This document shows, piece after piece, positions 1 to 10,279 of a DNA stretch of 19,476 nucleotides. Each line of letters opens with the position of its first letter. Position 1 is the stretch's first letter. Location: positions 1-19,476 of the forward strand of contig LXFE01000324.1 of assembly GCA_001929475.1 (NCBI GenBank), written 5' to 3'. A program made the translations under genes and the position numbers. The notes below the pieces were generated by a model. That model searched no databases and was not told the origin of the DNA. It saw only the letters and a list, made by a program, of their open reading frames with translations. This stretch comes from Neolecta irregularis DAH-3 (lineage: Eukaryota; Ascomycota; Neolectomycetes; Neolectales; Neolectaceae).

Positions 1-78
1 GTGGTAAGGTTGGTGGAGGACGGTTACAGATTTGGGGGTGTGGCTGTGCGATTCCACAGGTGGGACAGAACACATTAA
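1..78 (+). CDS. Possible 3' end of a truncated gene
   Basis: Frame 1 is open from the first base of the window to a TAA at 76-78 (25 codons). The peptide ends ...VAVRFHRWDRTH and has a protein-like mix of residues. An AATAAA hexamer lies about 35 bases after the stop (around 114-119), as expected for a 3' end. The product cannot be recognised from so little, and an open frame of 25 codons can occur by chance. Confidence 0.25.
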   Translation: MVRLVEDGYRFGGVAVRFHRWDRTH

Positions 79-682
79 TTGGTGTGCTATAAGTCGGAGT
101 TACGCTGTTTTCTAATAAAGAATCGGGACATGGGAGAGGATCGCTTGCAAAGCCACGCTTCTTCGGCTATTACTTTCTAAATGTCTATGTAAATCTTTGT
201 TAGCCGACATGCTTTCTGTTATCTTTTTGCAACAATCCTGCTTTGGAAATATCTGGATCACCCCTTGTTAGCACCATGCAATGAAAAGCATATATGAGGA
301 GAACGTATCAGATACAACATGGGGCAATCTTCGCCGAGTCTGACTCCGTTATCTCATCTTCAAAACAGTAATCCGCATCCTCCTTCCATTCATGTTTTCA
401 GAAGTCAATCATGGTGTGTTCGGGAAGAAAAGTAATACAAAAATAGCATTCTTAGAGTCATGATGTGTGCGTAAGCGACCAAACTTTTGTTGCAGATGGG
501 CCCTAATAGTATTCTACTAATTTCATTCCATGATTTAGTACCACAAATGCAAAACTCCATTCTGTTTCTGTGAACTTGTGTATCCTCTAAACCAACATGG
601 CAACGCCTTAGAAGCAACAACAGATTGTGTAAAGAAAAACCCCGAACATGAAAGACTTTGAAGTGGTCATCAAAGGACGAAC
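79..682. other. Non-coding stretch between gene ends
   Basis: No gene is seen here. The only sizeable open frame is a 71-codon minus-strand frame at 405-620 without recognisable features. The stretch holds the putative AATAAA near 114 and the 3' flank of the minus-strand HAD gene that stops at 683. No tRNA box or repeat was found by eye. Confidence 0.5.
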
Positions 683-2068
683 CTATGAGATGCGTTGATT
701 TTCAGGAAGTTTTTCATTGGCCAAAGCCCATTTGACAGCATCTAGGACGTTGTTCTGAACGCTCCTGGCAGGGTAGTCTTCGGCATTCTCGCCTCCCTGG
801 AAAACACCCGTTCGTACGAGAATGGAGATCCATCCAAACTGGTTCGCACCTCTGATGTCACTGAATGGCGAGTCACCAATCATATATACACGAGTTGGGT
901 CCTTATTAATGTTGTGAATTTCACGACGCCATTCAGTAAGAACTTGGGTTGCATATTTGTAAGTGGTCGAGTGCGGTTTGCCCATGAGAGTGCTGCCAAG
1001 TCAGTTCAGAAATATGCATAAAAGAACCTCCCAAGATCTTTTCCAGTAGATTCTGTATACAAAGTTTCGATGCATTTTCGAAGAGCACCCATGCCAAATC
1101 GAGGAAGACTATATGATGTGGCCTGATCATATTAAAAGAAATGTTAACGTGGCATGTGATTATACCCACACAACGTCACCGTGACTATAATATAATGGAG
1201 GCCCCTCCTGACTAGTTTTTGAGACGGTGCCCATTCGACCGTTGACAGAAGTCAATAATTCGATGATGATTTGTTGATCTCCGGCCCAGTCCCTGCTGTC
1301 TGCAAATACCAGAATGGCTTGGATATCCACTTTAGTGAAATCCCTCGGATGACAAGATTTGAGCTCTTCTTCTGTCAATGTCCTGAAGGGCACACAGTCT
1401 GGCTTCCAAGCGATGATATCTCCGGGAGTGATAACATCTTTGAATCCGTAGGTTTCAGCAACCTTACGGCAAGTATCTCCAACACCACCCACCACAAGAA
1501 CTGTATTGTATAGTTCAACGAGATTGCGCATCGGAGTGTGGCCCTGGATGAATTGTGACGTGGATACAGGCACCTAGTAACTCCTTAATAGGCTCAAGAC
1601 TAGGATTATTTACTTCGAGTTTGTCACTCAACTCCTTACACCTGTCTTGTTCAAGTTTTCCGCCACCATTTGTGAGAAAGATATACGGCACAACACTATA
1701 AATAAGCAATTCCTCATGAAGTAAAGTGCATACATTCCGTCTTCATTTTCTCCGTTCAACATTCGAAGAGCTTCTTTTGCTTCTGGGATGACTTCGCCTC
1801 CCTTTAGCAAGACGCCATCAATGTCAAAAGCAACAGCAAATTCGACTTTCGGAGACTCGGTTGAAACATCACTGACTGACGATCCTGATGAAAAGATGCC
1901 TTCGTCGACCTGTTGACGAGCGTGGTCAACCGGACAGGCAACAGCTGGTGCCATTGCTATTGAAAGAGGAATGCCAACCCTTGGAGACGAACGAAGAACA
2001 GAAGCACTGATAGAGTTCATTCCGTTGGGCATAGAAGTGGGTTGAGACGAGATGATAGCAGTAGACAT
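683..2068 (-). CDS. HAD-superfamily hydrolase, YKR070W/CECR5-like
   Basis: Predicted 409-residue HAD phosphatase of subclass IIA; the family (yeast YKR070W, human HDHD5/CECR5) is poorly characterised and associated with mitochondria. Exons read 2068-1734, 1695-1614, 1573-1166, 1122-1028 and 992-683; all four introns (38, 40, 43, 35 nt) are GT-AG and restore one frame. Motif I is FDIDGVLLKGG near residue 81, with D82 and D84 as nucleophile and acid/base. Motif II is IFLTNGGG. The C-terminal part has the GKPHSTTY block carrying the motif III lysine and the motif IV stretch MIGDSPFSDIRGA. The first 75 residues are Ser-rich with few acidic residues near the start, compatible with a mitochondrial presequence. 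The ATG at 2068 is the first in an open frame and lies about 40 bases after a TATATA-like stretch. Substrate unknown. Confidence 0.9.
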
Positions 2069-4642
2069 GATTTATGAAAGAGAATTTGGGACGAGCCCCT
2101 ATATATCATTTTTTAACTTCCTCTGACGAGTATTAACTGCGGATATAGGTCCTTGGACTATTCTCCTTCATGACGTCACTCGTCTTACCGTGCTCGAACC
2201 ATGCAACAATTAATGCAAAGGCATGGAGTCGGCAATGGTATTCCGAAAACGTCTTCTTGATGAATATCTTTGGCAAATGACGTCGTGGGTTCTGGTCATA
2301 TTCTTTGTGAGCCGTAGCTTTCCCTAAGAGCAGCAATCGCATTTCCCCAAATAAACCTGTTCTCAAATGCTGAAAGCGTGTTGTCAACTTTCCCTCAATC
2401 ATACGAATGCTATTGAAAATCGATGATTATTGGAAGTGATTAGTCCTCCGGGTTTCAGGATTGTAACATCGCAGTGATCTTTCTAGCATCATCGCAAGGA
2501 AACTTCTGAGCGGTAGCTGTACCAAAGGGTGAAAATTTTGCGACTAGCTCCAGACCTTCTATCCCCTGGAATATTAGTCTTTGGAAACGGTTGCCTGATA
2601 TTCACAACATTGCATGTAGATGCCCCTGTAACGTCTTGTCCACGCCAGGGAGTGATGTGGATCATTAGAATTCGATTAAGGAGTTCTTATTAAGCTCGAG
2701 GCCAAATTTCCGTTATAATATGGTACAAGGAGTGAAACAGTCGTTTCAATATACGACAACAACCTAGATGTCTCGAAGCAACTTGATTTCTGGTGTTCCC
2801 TTGAAGTTGTTGCATGACTACCACAGTAGTCGATCAGACTAGACTCCTGAAGGAAGAAAAACGGTATAATCCAGTATATACACTTTTTGAGAGGAAAATA
2901 AGAAGACGTGAGATTCTTTGGTATTCAATCCTGTAAGATCAGCGGTTGGGCTTCCACCAGATGTTGAACACCATGCAGATTCACGAATATGAAACGAAGA
3001 TGACATAGTTCTAATCCTAGATTCTAGCGTTGTGATTGGCGATCTGTTCGATAACATAACTGAACGGAAGAGGGGTATGCCTACTTTGCCCAATTATTGA
3101 TTTTCTGAAGTGGGATGGAAAATACTTTCCTCAATTGATTTGAGAATGCAAAAACTTTCAGAGCGCAATTGCAACTACAATAAGAGGTGTTTCGTTTCAA
3201 TGCACCCATCATGGTTGTGTGTCAACTTCTTGATTTTGGCTTCGGCAACCCTTCTCTTACAGGGGAGTCTAGCCCGTTTAATGTAACAGAGGTGATGTCA
3301 TCAATGAAAACTGCGGTATTAGCAATGATAACATCATACGCTAGCGTGTTAGTACTTGACTGAGTAGTATTTCAGGATCCTGGACTGCCTTTTCAGTCTC
3401 TTTTAAATAAATTACATATTCTTTTTCGAATTCAAATGCGGCATTCTGAGATATTTCTCCAAGAATCAATGCAATATTGCTTGTGGCCGGTCCTGGTCTA
3501 TACATCTGTGCTCCATGCATTCTTCCTTAATAATTCATCGTTTCTATTCAGGAAATCTTTCATTGGGATTGATATCGAAATAAGAGAATAAAGGCTCGGA
3601 CATGCATCGACAGTGATTCTGTGTAACTTCAAGGTCGAACAAGGAAAATATTTGGAAAGATTCACGAATTCAACCATATTAAACTTGAAATCGTTTTGGC
3701 AAGACAAGTCTCAAGATCATTGAGATTTGATTTAAGTTTTGGAGACACTGGATTCGGGGATGTAAAAGGTATCTTCCGGGTCGTCTTGATGACCTAGTCT
3801 AGTTTTGGAATTAAGAATAAAAAGGGGCGAATATGCCCTTTCCATTCTCAGTAATGTATGCTGATTCATCGGAATGATGAATTTTCCTTCCATTTCAGTT
3901 TGGGTGGTGCGAAAAACAAAGCCTTTGTGGAACTTCCAGTGGTAGCCCGACAATATACAACTTTGTTTATCCCGAAATTTCAAGACCACTGATCTGCTTG
4001 CGCAAGTTCATTGCGTGAGATACAGAAGCCGAGAATACCCTTTCTGACTGGCGTGCTACCAAGTATAGGCTGACGACCGTGTTCCACCGCACCAAATAGG
4101 CAACCTAGACCACGATGCGTGGAAGAATCGCAGAAATCGCTCGCTCCAATCAAATGCTGTTGTTCTTAACATAGCCCTGTTTATGCGCCCCCTGCCATTA
4201 TTTATCCAAGAGCGATTGTTGAGACTGGGAGCGTCAGTATTTGTCAGCCTGTCTCGATCATCGATGTCATGAAGCGTACCCCACGCTCTTGTCTCTGACC
4301 ATACAAGTACGAATTCCCTGGATATCTCTCAAGGGGGTAAAGACAGAATCAACATCCTTCCCGGGTCTAAATACAACCGAATTAGAAATAAAGACTTCTC
4401 TAGCCGGGCCTTTATTGCCTAATCGTTGCCGCTTTTACAGATCGTGTCAAACCCCACGAAACCCACAAACTTGAAACAACGCTGTCGCTCACAACTAACC
4501 CTCCAATATTTTATTGGGGTCCTTTCTACGACAGGCACTCTTAAAGGGTACTCTTCAGTCGATCCAACATCGGAAGATTCAGTCTCCAAACTCCACAACA
4601 GCAGCTCTTCTAGCAAAAATAACAACGGCAGCCCCGGTCGAT
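2069..4642. other. 2.6-kb stretch without a recognisable gene
   Basis: This is the largest gap in an otherwise compact region. Minus-strand fragments look coding but could not be joined into one model. The best is 2369-2133, which reads ...LFGEMRLLLLGKATAHKEY... to a TAA. A possible 35-nt GT-AG intron at 2404-2370 would join it to a segment containing LKPGGLITSNNHRF, which resembles the post-motif loop of SAM methyltransferases. Others are 3502-3341 (...ATSNIALILGEISQNAAFEF...) and 3357-3222 (...YDVIIANTAVFIDD...). Frames change between them without obvious introns. Alternatives are a gene with unrecognised introns, a decayed gene, or chance frames. The 5' end of the NAD kinase transcript must also lie here: the frame is open without ATG from 4499 to 4643. 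Confidence 0.4.
2171..2178. promoter_or_regulatory. CRE-like palindrome TGACGTCA
   Basis: A perfect eight-base CRE, the site bound by Atf1/CREB-type bZIP factors in fungi, lies 103 bases upstream of the ATG of the minus-strand HAD gene. Position fits a promoter element; function is inferred from the motif alone, and the site also falls inside the unassigned open frame 2369-2133. Confidence 0.3.
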
Positions 4643-6189
4643 ATGGATATGGAAAATCTCAAATTACCATGTTACTTTCATGAGCGGTTCGATAATCTTG
4701 TTGAAATTGATAAAATCCTCGAAGAAATGCCAGCAGAGGAATTGAACTCTCATTGGCAGGTGCAGACGGCAGCAGGTGTACGAGAAGTTCCCAAACAGAT
4801 TGGTATGATCGTGCTATTCCCGGCTTTCTGTAACAAGGACAGCTCGGAAGACGGTAACAATCATGAAAACGAAGAACATTCTTATTGTCACAAAAGCTCG
4901 AGATAATGATCTGATCACGATTACCCAAGAACTTGCTCTGTGGTTGCTCGAGACACCTCGATATGACAGAGATATTGGGGTTTGTGTCTATGTGGACGAG
5001 CAACTTCGAAATTCCAGAAGGTTTGATGCGGATGGTATAATCCAGAAAGATCAAAGATTTGCTAGAATGCTCAATTACTGGACCCCAGAACTTTGCTGGT
5101 CGAACCCTGATCTATTCGATCTCGTTGTTACTGTACCCGCTAACAATCTTATCCCTTGCTGATCTGTATAGTTGGGTGGAGATGGGACAGTTTTGTATAG
5201 TATAGTTCACATGGGTTTACTCAATTGACTTTTCAGCTTCATGGTTGTTTCAGCGTATCGTACCACCAGTTTTATCTTTTGCCTATGGAAGTTTGGGTTT
5301 TTTAACGAATTTCGATTATCATGATTGGACAAATATTTTAGACGAAGCATTAAATAATGGAATTAAAGTAAATTTGAGAATGCGGCATGCTGTACAACGG
5401 TTTAGGACCTAATCTTTCTAGATTCACTTGCACGGTATATAGAGCAGAGCAGGACACCGTTAACGAATCTGAACAATACGAGGTTTGGAGGCTCTTTTAT
5501 CCAAAGTGGAGCTAATCCAAGGTCCTCAACGAAGTCGTCATAGACCGGGGCCCATCCCCCTTCATTTCCAGTCTTGATCTGTTTGGAGATGATCATCTTC
5601 TCACGATCGTCCAAGCTGACGGTCTGATTCTCTCAACGCCAACTGGCGTATTTCACTTTTGTATGAATGGCGAAACTAACTCTTTATAAGAGCACTGCGT
5701 ATTCATTATCCGCTGGCGGTTCATTGGTTCATCCGGAAATTCCTGCCACCCTCGTTACTCCGATCTGCCCTCATACTCTCTCTTTCAGACCCATGTTACT
5801 CCCAGACTCTATGGTTCTACGGGTCTCGGTTCCAAAAGAGTCGAGATCGAAGAGTTACGCATCGTTTGATGGCCGGTGCCGAGTTCCTTTGCGACGTGAT
5901 TTCTTCTTGAACCCTCACCTACTAAGCTTTGCCAGAAGGAGACTACGTCACTGTTCGAGCAAGCCAATTTCCGTACCGGCAAGTGGTACAATCGCGTAAC
6001 GAATGGATAGATTCGATCTCTAGAACATTGTCATGGAATGTCCGCGACAAGCAAAAGGCGTTCACTCAAACCATCAGCCAGGAAGAAGATTGGGATATTT
6101 ATGATAGCGGGATGGGTACAAGCGTTGAGAATAACAGCGATAGAGGCGAATCTCCAATCTTTGTACGAGCAGCTGGTCTGCGGCCTTGA
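4643..6189 (+). CDS. UTR1: NAD/NADH kinase, Utr1-type
   Basis: ATP-NAD kinase that phosphorylates NAD(H) to make NADP(H). Exons 4643-4802, 4843-5132, 5172-5199, 5237-5384, 5422-5482, 5522-5647, 5691-5895 and 5936-6189 give 423 residues. The N-terminal TAAGVREV block and LIVTKARDN lead to the nucleotide-binding LGGDGTVLY (residues 151-159), [13 protein letters not shown], the [12 protein letters not shown] motif and [19 protein letters not shown], all hallmarks of the family. The C-terminus after [15 protein letters not shown] is short and divergent. A 28-nt exon carries the GGDGT motif. The intron at 5385-5421 needs a GC donor (GCATGC), because no GT donor keeps the frame. The ATG at 4643 is the first in frame, but the frame is open upstream to 4499, so an upstream coding exon is possible. 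The cytosolic Utr1 type is favoured over mitochondrial Pos5 by overall similarity; the symbol is by analogy. Confidence 0.92.
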
Positions 6190-6496
6190 TTTCCCATCAG
6201 TTACACTGGACTGCACAGGGTACAAAGGTAGCTGTAAAGCTTGGTCCGACATCATGTTGCTCTTCAGACTGGGGTCATTAGACTACCGGCTTCTATTTTT
6301 CTTTGGAGATATCTATTACTTGATCACTGCCATGCAACCTATCACATCCATGTCCACACTACTTGCAAGCCGTAGTTGACCAACCTAGCTGGTGAACCAG
6401 TTGACGTGGCCTTGGCGTTTACGGCGTCTCAGCCTATTTAACTGCAGTTCGCCCACCAGCTGCCCCTCCTACCAGCCTCTATTTTGCCTCTTTGCA
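6190..6496 (+). promoter_or_regulatory. Intergenic region and PDI promoter
   Basis: This 307-base gap separates the NAD kinase stop from the PDI start on the same strand. It holds a TGACGTGG element at 6402-6409 and a TATTTAA box-like sequence around 6434-6440, followed by a pyrimidine-rich stretch (CCTCTATTTTGCCTCTTTG) just before the ATG. Short open frames here have no protein-like features. Confidence 0.45.
6402..6409 (+). promoter_or_regulatory. Candidate unfolded-protein response element
   Basis: TGACGTGG lies 88 bases upstream of the PDI ATG. It matches the ACGTG-core element bound by XBP1/ATF6-type factors in animals and resembles yeast UPRE-2 (TACGTG core). PDI genes are classic unfolded-protein-response targets, so the position is suggestive. 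An eight-base match can arise by chance; a second copy occurs at 10027-10034 in a gene-free region. Confidence 0.35.
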
Positions 6497-8222
6497 ATGA
6501 AAGTTTTTTTCAAGTCATTGGTGATCGCCATTGCCGCAGTTTCTGTGTCTGCAGACGTCTTGGAATCTTCGGACGTCTTACAGATGACAAAGGCTACTTT
6601 TGATGATTTCGTCAAAGACCATGAACTGCTACTGGCAGAGTTTTACGCACCATGGTTTGTCATTTCATGCACTTCGGATTGGGACTAACATATAGGTGTG
6701 GACATTGTAAAGTACGGAGTACATCACTTTTGATGCTAACGACATAGATGCTCGCTCACGAGTATGAGCAAGCTGCCACGAAACTAAAGGAACAAGTATG
6801 CTCTTCATTCTGGACTCAAAAATAACTATTTCAGAATATTCCCCTTATCAAGGTCGACTGTACAGAGGAAGAAGACCTTTGTAGTGAGCAGGAAGTACAA
6901 GGGTACCCTACTTTGAAGGTACCTGGTTATTCGAGTCCCAGTCTCATTTCGAGGTCTTTCGTGATGCGAAATCAGCTCCATACCAGGGTGCGAGAAAATA
7001 TGAAGCAATTGTCTCGTATATGACGAAGCAACGGCTTCCTGCTGTTTCGACTCTCACTAAGGAGAGTCACGACGAATTTACAACCTCCGACAAGGTTGTT
7101 GTTATTTGCTATCTTGACAAATCGGATTCCACTAATGCTGAAACCTTCGAAAAAGTTGCCAATGCACTCCGAGATGACTTCTTGTTTGGAATTGTTACCG
7201 ATGCCAATGTCGTCGCCTCGGAAAAAAGACCTTCTATCGTCCTTTACAGGAGTTTCGATGAACCAAAGACCGTCTATAATGGTAAACTAACCGTCGAACA
7301 ACTACAAAAGTTTATAAAGACTGCCAGCGTTCCTCTTATCGGAGACATTGGACCCGAAACCTATTCTACCTACATCGAGGCTGGAGTTCCACTGACTTTT
7401 ATCTTCACCGAAGAAGCTGACAAAGAAAGATTGGTTGAAGAATTGAAGCCTCTTGCCAAAAAATTCAAGGATCATTTGAACGTTGCCACTATTGATGCCA
7501 CTGCTTTTAGTGCCCACGCTGGTAATCTCAATCTTGAGGCTAAATGGCCTGCCATTGCAATCCACGATACAATCAATAATCTCAAATACCCCTTAGATCA
7601 AACCAAAGAAATCACGTTTGCCGTTGTTGAAGCCTTTTTCGAATCCTTCATTGCCGGAACATTGGAACCCAAGATCAAGTCAGAAGAAATCCCCAAGACT
7701 CAGGATGGCCCAGTTACTGTTGTCGTCGCCAAGAATTACGATAATATTGTCCTGGATGACTCGAAAGATGTCCTTATTGAGTTCTTTGCCCCATGGTGTG
7801 GACACTGCAAGGTATGTAATTGGTCAAAGCACACTTCTAAGCATCAGAAACTTGCTCCGGAATATGAAAAATTGGCTCAATTTTATGAATCCTACAGTGA
7901 CAAAGTTGTCATTGCTAAATGCGACGCCACGCTCAATGATATCCCGGATAAGATTGTAGGATTTCCCACTATTAAGCTCTATCCTGCAAACCAGAAAAAG
8001 GAACCTGTTGAATATACTGGGGATCGAAGTCTCGCTGGACTCGCTGCTTTTATCGCCGAACAAGGCACCTACAAAATCGACATAGAGGATAAAATTAAAG
8101 AATCAGAAGATGCTACAGCTGCCCCTGAAACTGATGGTCCAGGAGCAGGACAAAAAGTATTTGAAAAAATCAAAGAGGCTGGAGAAGCTGTTGGTGGTGA
8201 TGAAATCCATGACGAATTGTAA
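6497..8222 (+). CDS. PDI1: Protein disulfide isomerase
   Basis: ER oxidoreductase that forms and rearranges disulfides in secretory proteins. Exons 6497-6654, 6696-6711, 6748-6795, 6835-6918, 6954-7811 and 7848-8222 give 512 residues, the usual length. Order is signal peptide (first ~18 residues, cleaved near SVSA), thioredoxin domain a with CGHC at 54-57, domains b and b', domain a' with CGHC at 384-387, an acidic Ala/Gly/Glu-rich tail, and the HDEL retrieval signal at the C-terminus. The first CGHCK is supplied by a 16-nt exon. The last intron, 7812-7847, is 36 nt, phase 0 and free of stops; unspliced it would add 12 residues right after the second CGHCK. Splicing gives [20 protein letters not shown], the normal family sequence, so removal is favoured. 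All introns are GT-AG. The start is fixed by the signal peptide. Confidence 0.97.
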
Positions 8223-8582
8223 GCTATTAACTCTTTCAAGGCTTTGTAGAAGCAAATTTGTTGTGTATGTAATGTGAAGCACCTTCTATTCCTTCCTGCT
8301 TTTGTTACCTTTGGAGGCAAATGACTCTGGATATGTTTGTTAAATTCTGTCACATGGAATGACCTCCTTCCTCAAGGGCCATCTGACTGACAAATCCTAT
8401 TCGCCGGCCACCGGCCACATGGACTCTGTTTTATAGGATCAGATATCAGGCTGACTTTTTGCTGACGGAGCAGCATTTGCCTACCACAGCTTCCAAGAAT
8501 CGTGTTGCAACGTGACAAAAATAGCTCCACAGGCCTTTATATACGTTCGACAACTTGGTTTCTCCTTGCCATCTCCAATCTA
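8223..8582. other. Intergenic region, PDI 3' flank
   Basis: The 360 bases between PDI and the coiled-coil gene contain no supported gene. A repeat-like CCGGCCACCGGCCACATGG sits at about 8403-8421 and marks a short GC-rich patch. The open frame preceding the next gene's ATG (8502-8582) lacks an ATG and probably is 5' UTR. Confidence 0.45.
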
Positions 8583-9248
8583 ATGACCACAACAACAGCC
8601 CCTGGAAGTAGTACCCCATCAGGCAGTAAGCACAGGCTTCGTCGGGCAACTTCTGTATTGACAGAAACATCAGATCCCCCTGTCTCTCAAACCATGCCAA
8701 TCAAGCGTTCCACGTCGATGATGTCCAAGAGCAGCATTCGTACAGCAGTCAATGATACCGGGCTCAGACCTGGAAAGCGACCGCCCTGGGATACGAAAGG
8801 ACGTCTTGAAGATGTTGAAAGAGCCTTTGATCATGTCCAGAACCAGTTGGTCGTCAAAGAAGATCAAAGGGATCAATTGTCTGATCTGGTGCGTATTAAA
8901 GATTCAAGAAGCATTGTCCACACAAAGAAAACAACTAACTAAATAGTTCATGAACTCGAAGAACAACTAGAAAGATTCTCTCAGATAAATCAAGCACAGA
9001 AAGATCGATTAGAACACTTCGAGCGCATCATCCGACGAGGCGATATTGATCAAATGGTTGCTCATCAACATCACCAAATTATCGAGATTCGGAAAAAGCA
9101 GAGAAAAGAACTTGAAGAGATGATGCTTCCCTATGAAGCTCGAGTCCGAGAGATGAGACGCGAGATTATCCGTGAAGAAGATGGGGATTGTGGTGATCAT
9201 TGCGGGATGACGGAGGTTGGATTTTGTGACCCTTGGGAATTGATATAG
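8583..9248 (+). CDS. Unrecognised coiled-coil protein
   Basis: Two exons, 8583-8892 and 8947-9248, joined by a 54-nt GT-AG intron with an ACTAAC branch site, give 203 residues. The donor GTATTA at 8893 is chosen over GTGCGT at 8888 because only it keeps the second exon in frame. Residues 1-60 are Ser/Thr-rich and basic (TTTTAPGSSTPSG..., KRSTSMMSKSS), likely disordered. A short conserved-looking block GKRPPWDTKGRLEDVERAF follows. The rest is a long charged helix with heptad-like spacing (HELEEQLERFSQINQAQK..., IIEIRKKQRKELEEMM), ending in a Cys/Asp-rich tail DGDCGDHCGMTEVGFCDPW. I do not recognise the family. The intron and the consistent frame support a real gene; function is unknown, and a structural or cytoskeletal role is only a guess. 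Confidence 0.7.
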
Positions 9249-10279
9249 TACAAGTGTGGGGCAGATGGTATTCTATTTTTATGCGTATTTTCTTCGTATC
9301 TCTATGTACTTTGGCATGACGACTAATTTATTCGGTTACTGCGGTCAAAGTGGTGTTGATGATGCTGTGTTCTTCTGTCATGACATATCCTTCATATATC
9401 AGTAATTATCTCTGAACCAGCTTCGAATTTCGCATAACTAGATCAGCTTGGATGATAACATATGACCCAGAACTCCAAGATTCGAGTTTTGGTATTAGAA
9501 CCTTATCGGCATCATGTCGGTGTTCTTTGGCATTGAATCATTCTTCCAAAGTCGATGAAGTGTTAAATATTACCACCTCCTCAATGAGCTATTGGGATGT
9601 TGGTAGTCAGAAAGAAACTTATCAAGCAGGTTTCAGATTTCCTCTAAGGACATAACACATTTGTACGACTTTTAATGACGATTTTTCAAAGCCAGCATGA
9701 TAATTTTTAGGATATGTGAAACTTTGAATATCTTTGTTAAAGCTATTTCCATGTGTATTGTTCCACAACACACTCATTATCATATTTTGAATTCTCATGA
9801 AGCCAATGGATGTGACCAAATACTCATAGCAAACTGAACATTGATCTCAGGAGATATTCATGACTGCTGCAAGAAAGGGTTTCAGATCAAACACTTTACG
9901 TTTCTAGTGTTTCTGTAGATCCGAACAAAGTAGCAAATTTTAGATGTCGCGAATTTTGACGTCATTGGATAATACTGTGAGCATCGAAATATGATTTCAA
10001 GAAGCTTTTCGAGTCGAGTTGGTTTCTGACGTGGTAATTAATTACCTTTCGAAATATGTTTATTAGATTAGACCAGAGTTTTCGAGAAGTCATAATTGGA
10101 ATGCATTTCTTAGCCCTGATGCTCGTTTTTGTGCTTGGAAGCTGGGGTCGAAGCTAGACTGATATGGTACTTCCACGCTCACCCCTTTAAAGAGGAGCAT
10201 GGATAAAGTCAACTGTGGCCAAAGCTTTGGTAGACCGATAATCTCTTCTTCAAAATAGAGCAAGGCGTTCTGATAGTCA
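9249..10279. other. 1-kb convergent intergenic region, no gene seen
   Basis: This lies between the 3' ends of two convergent genes. Short open frames (for example 9452-9655 on +) have no protein-like signature and no plausible exon joins. The stretch is AT-rich. It contains a perfect CRE palindrome TGACGTCA at 9957-9964 and TGACGTGG at 10027-10034, odd in a region with no evident promoter. No RNA gene was identified. Confidence 0.4.

Noticed and set aside
1271-1513. 80-codon + strand frame inside the HAD gene
   Set aside because: Antisense shadow of the third exon of the HAD hydrolase, which carries the family sequence.
5392-5421. GT donor for the fourth NAD kinase intron
   Set aside because: It would leave a 30-nt intron and a frame that meets a stop seven codons into the next exon; the GC donor restores the conserved sequence.
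7812-7847. 36 nt of PDI read as coding sequence
   Set aside because: It has a GTATGT donor and a CAG acceptor, and removal gives the canonical [15 protein letters not shown]; kept only as a possible retained-intron isoform.
8502-8582. Extended N-terminus of the coiled-coil protein
   Set aside because: The upstream frame has no ATG before 8583 and reads like a 5' leader.
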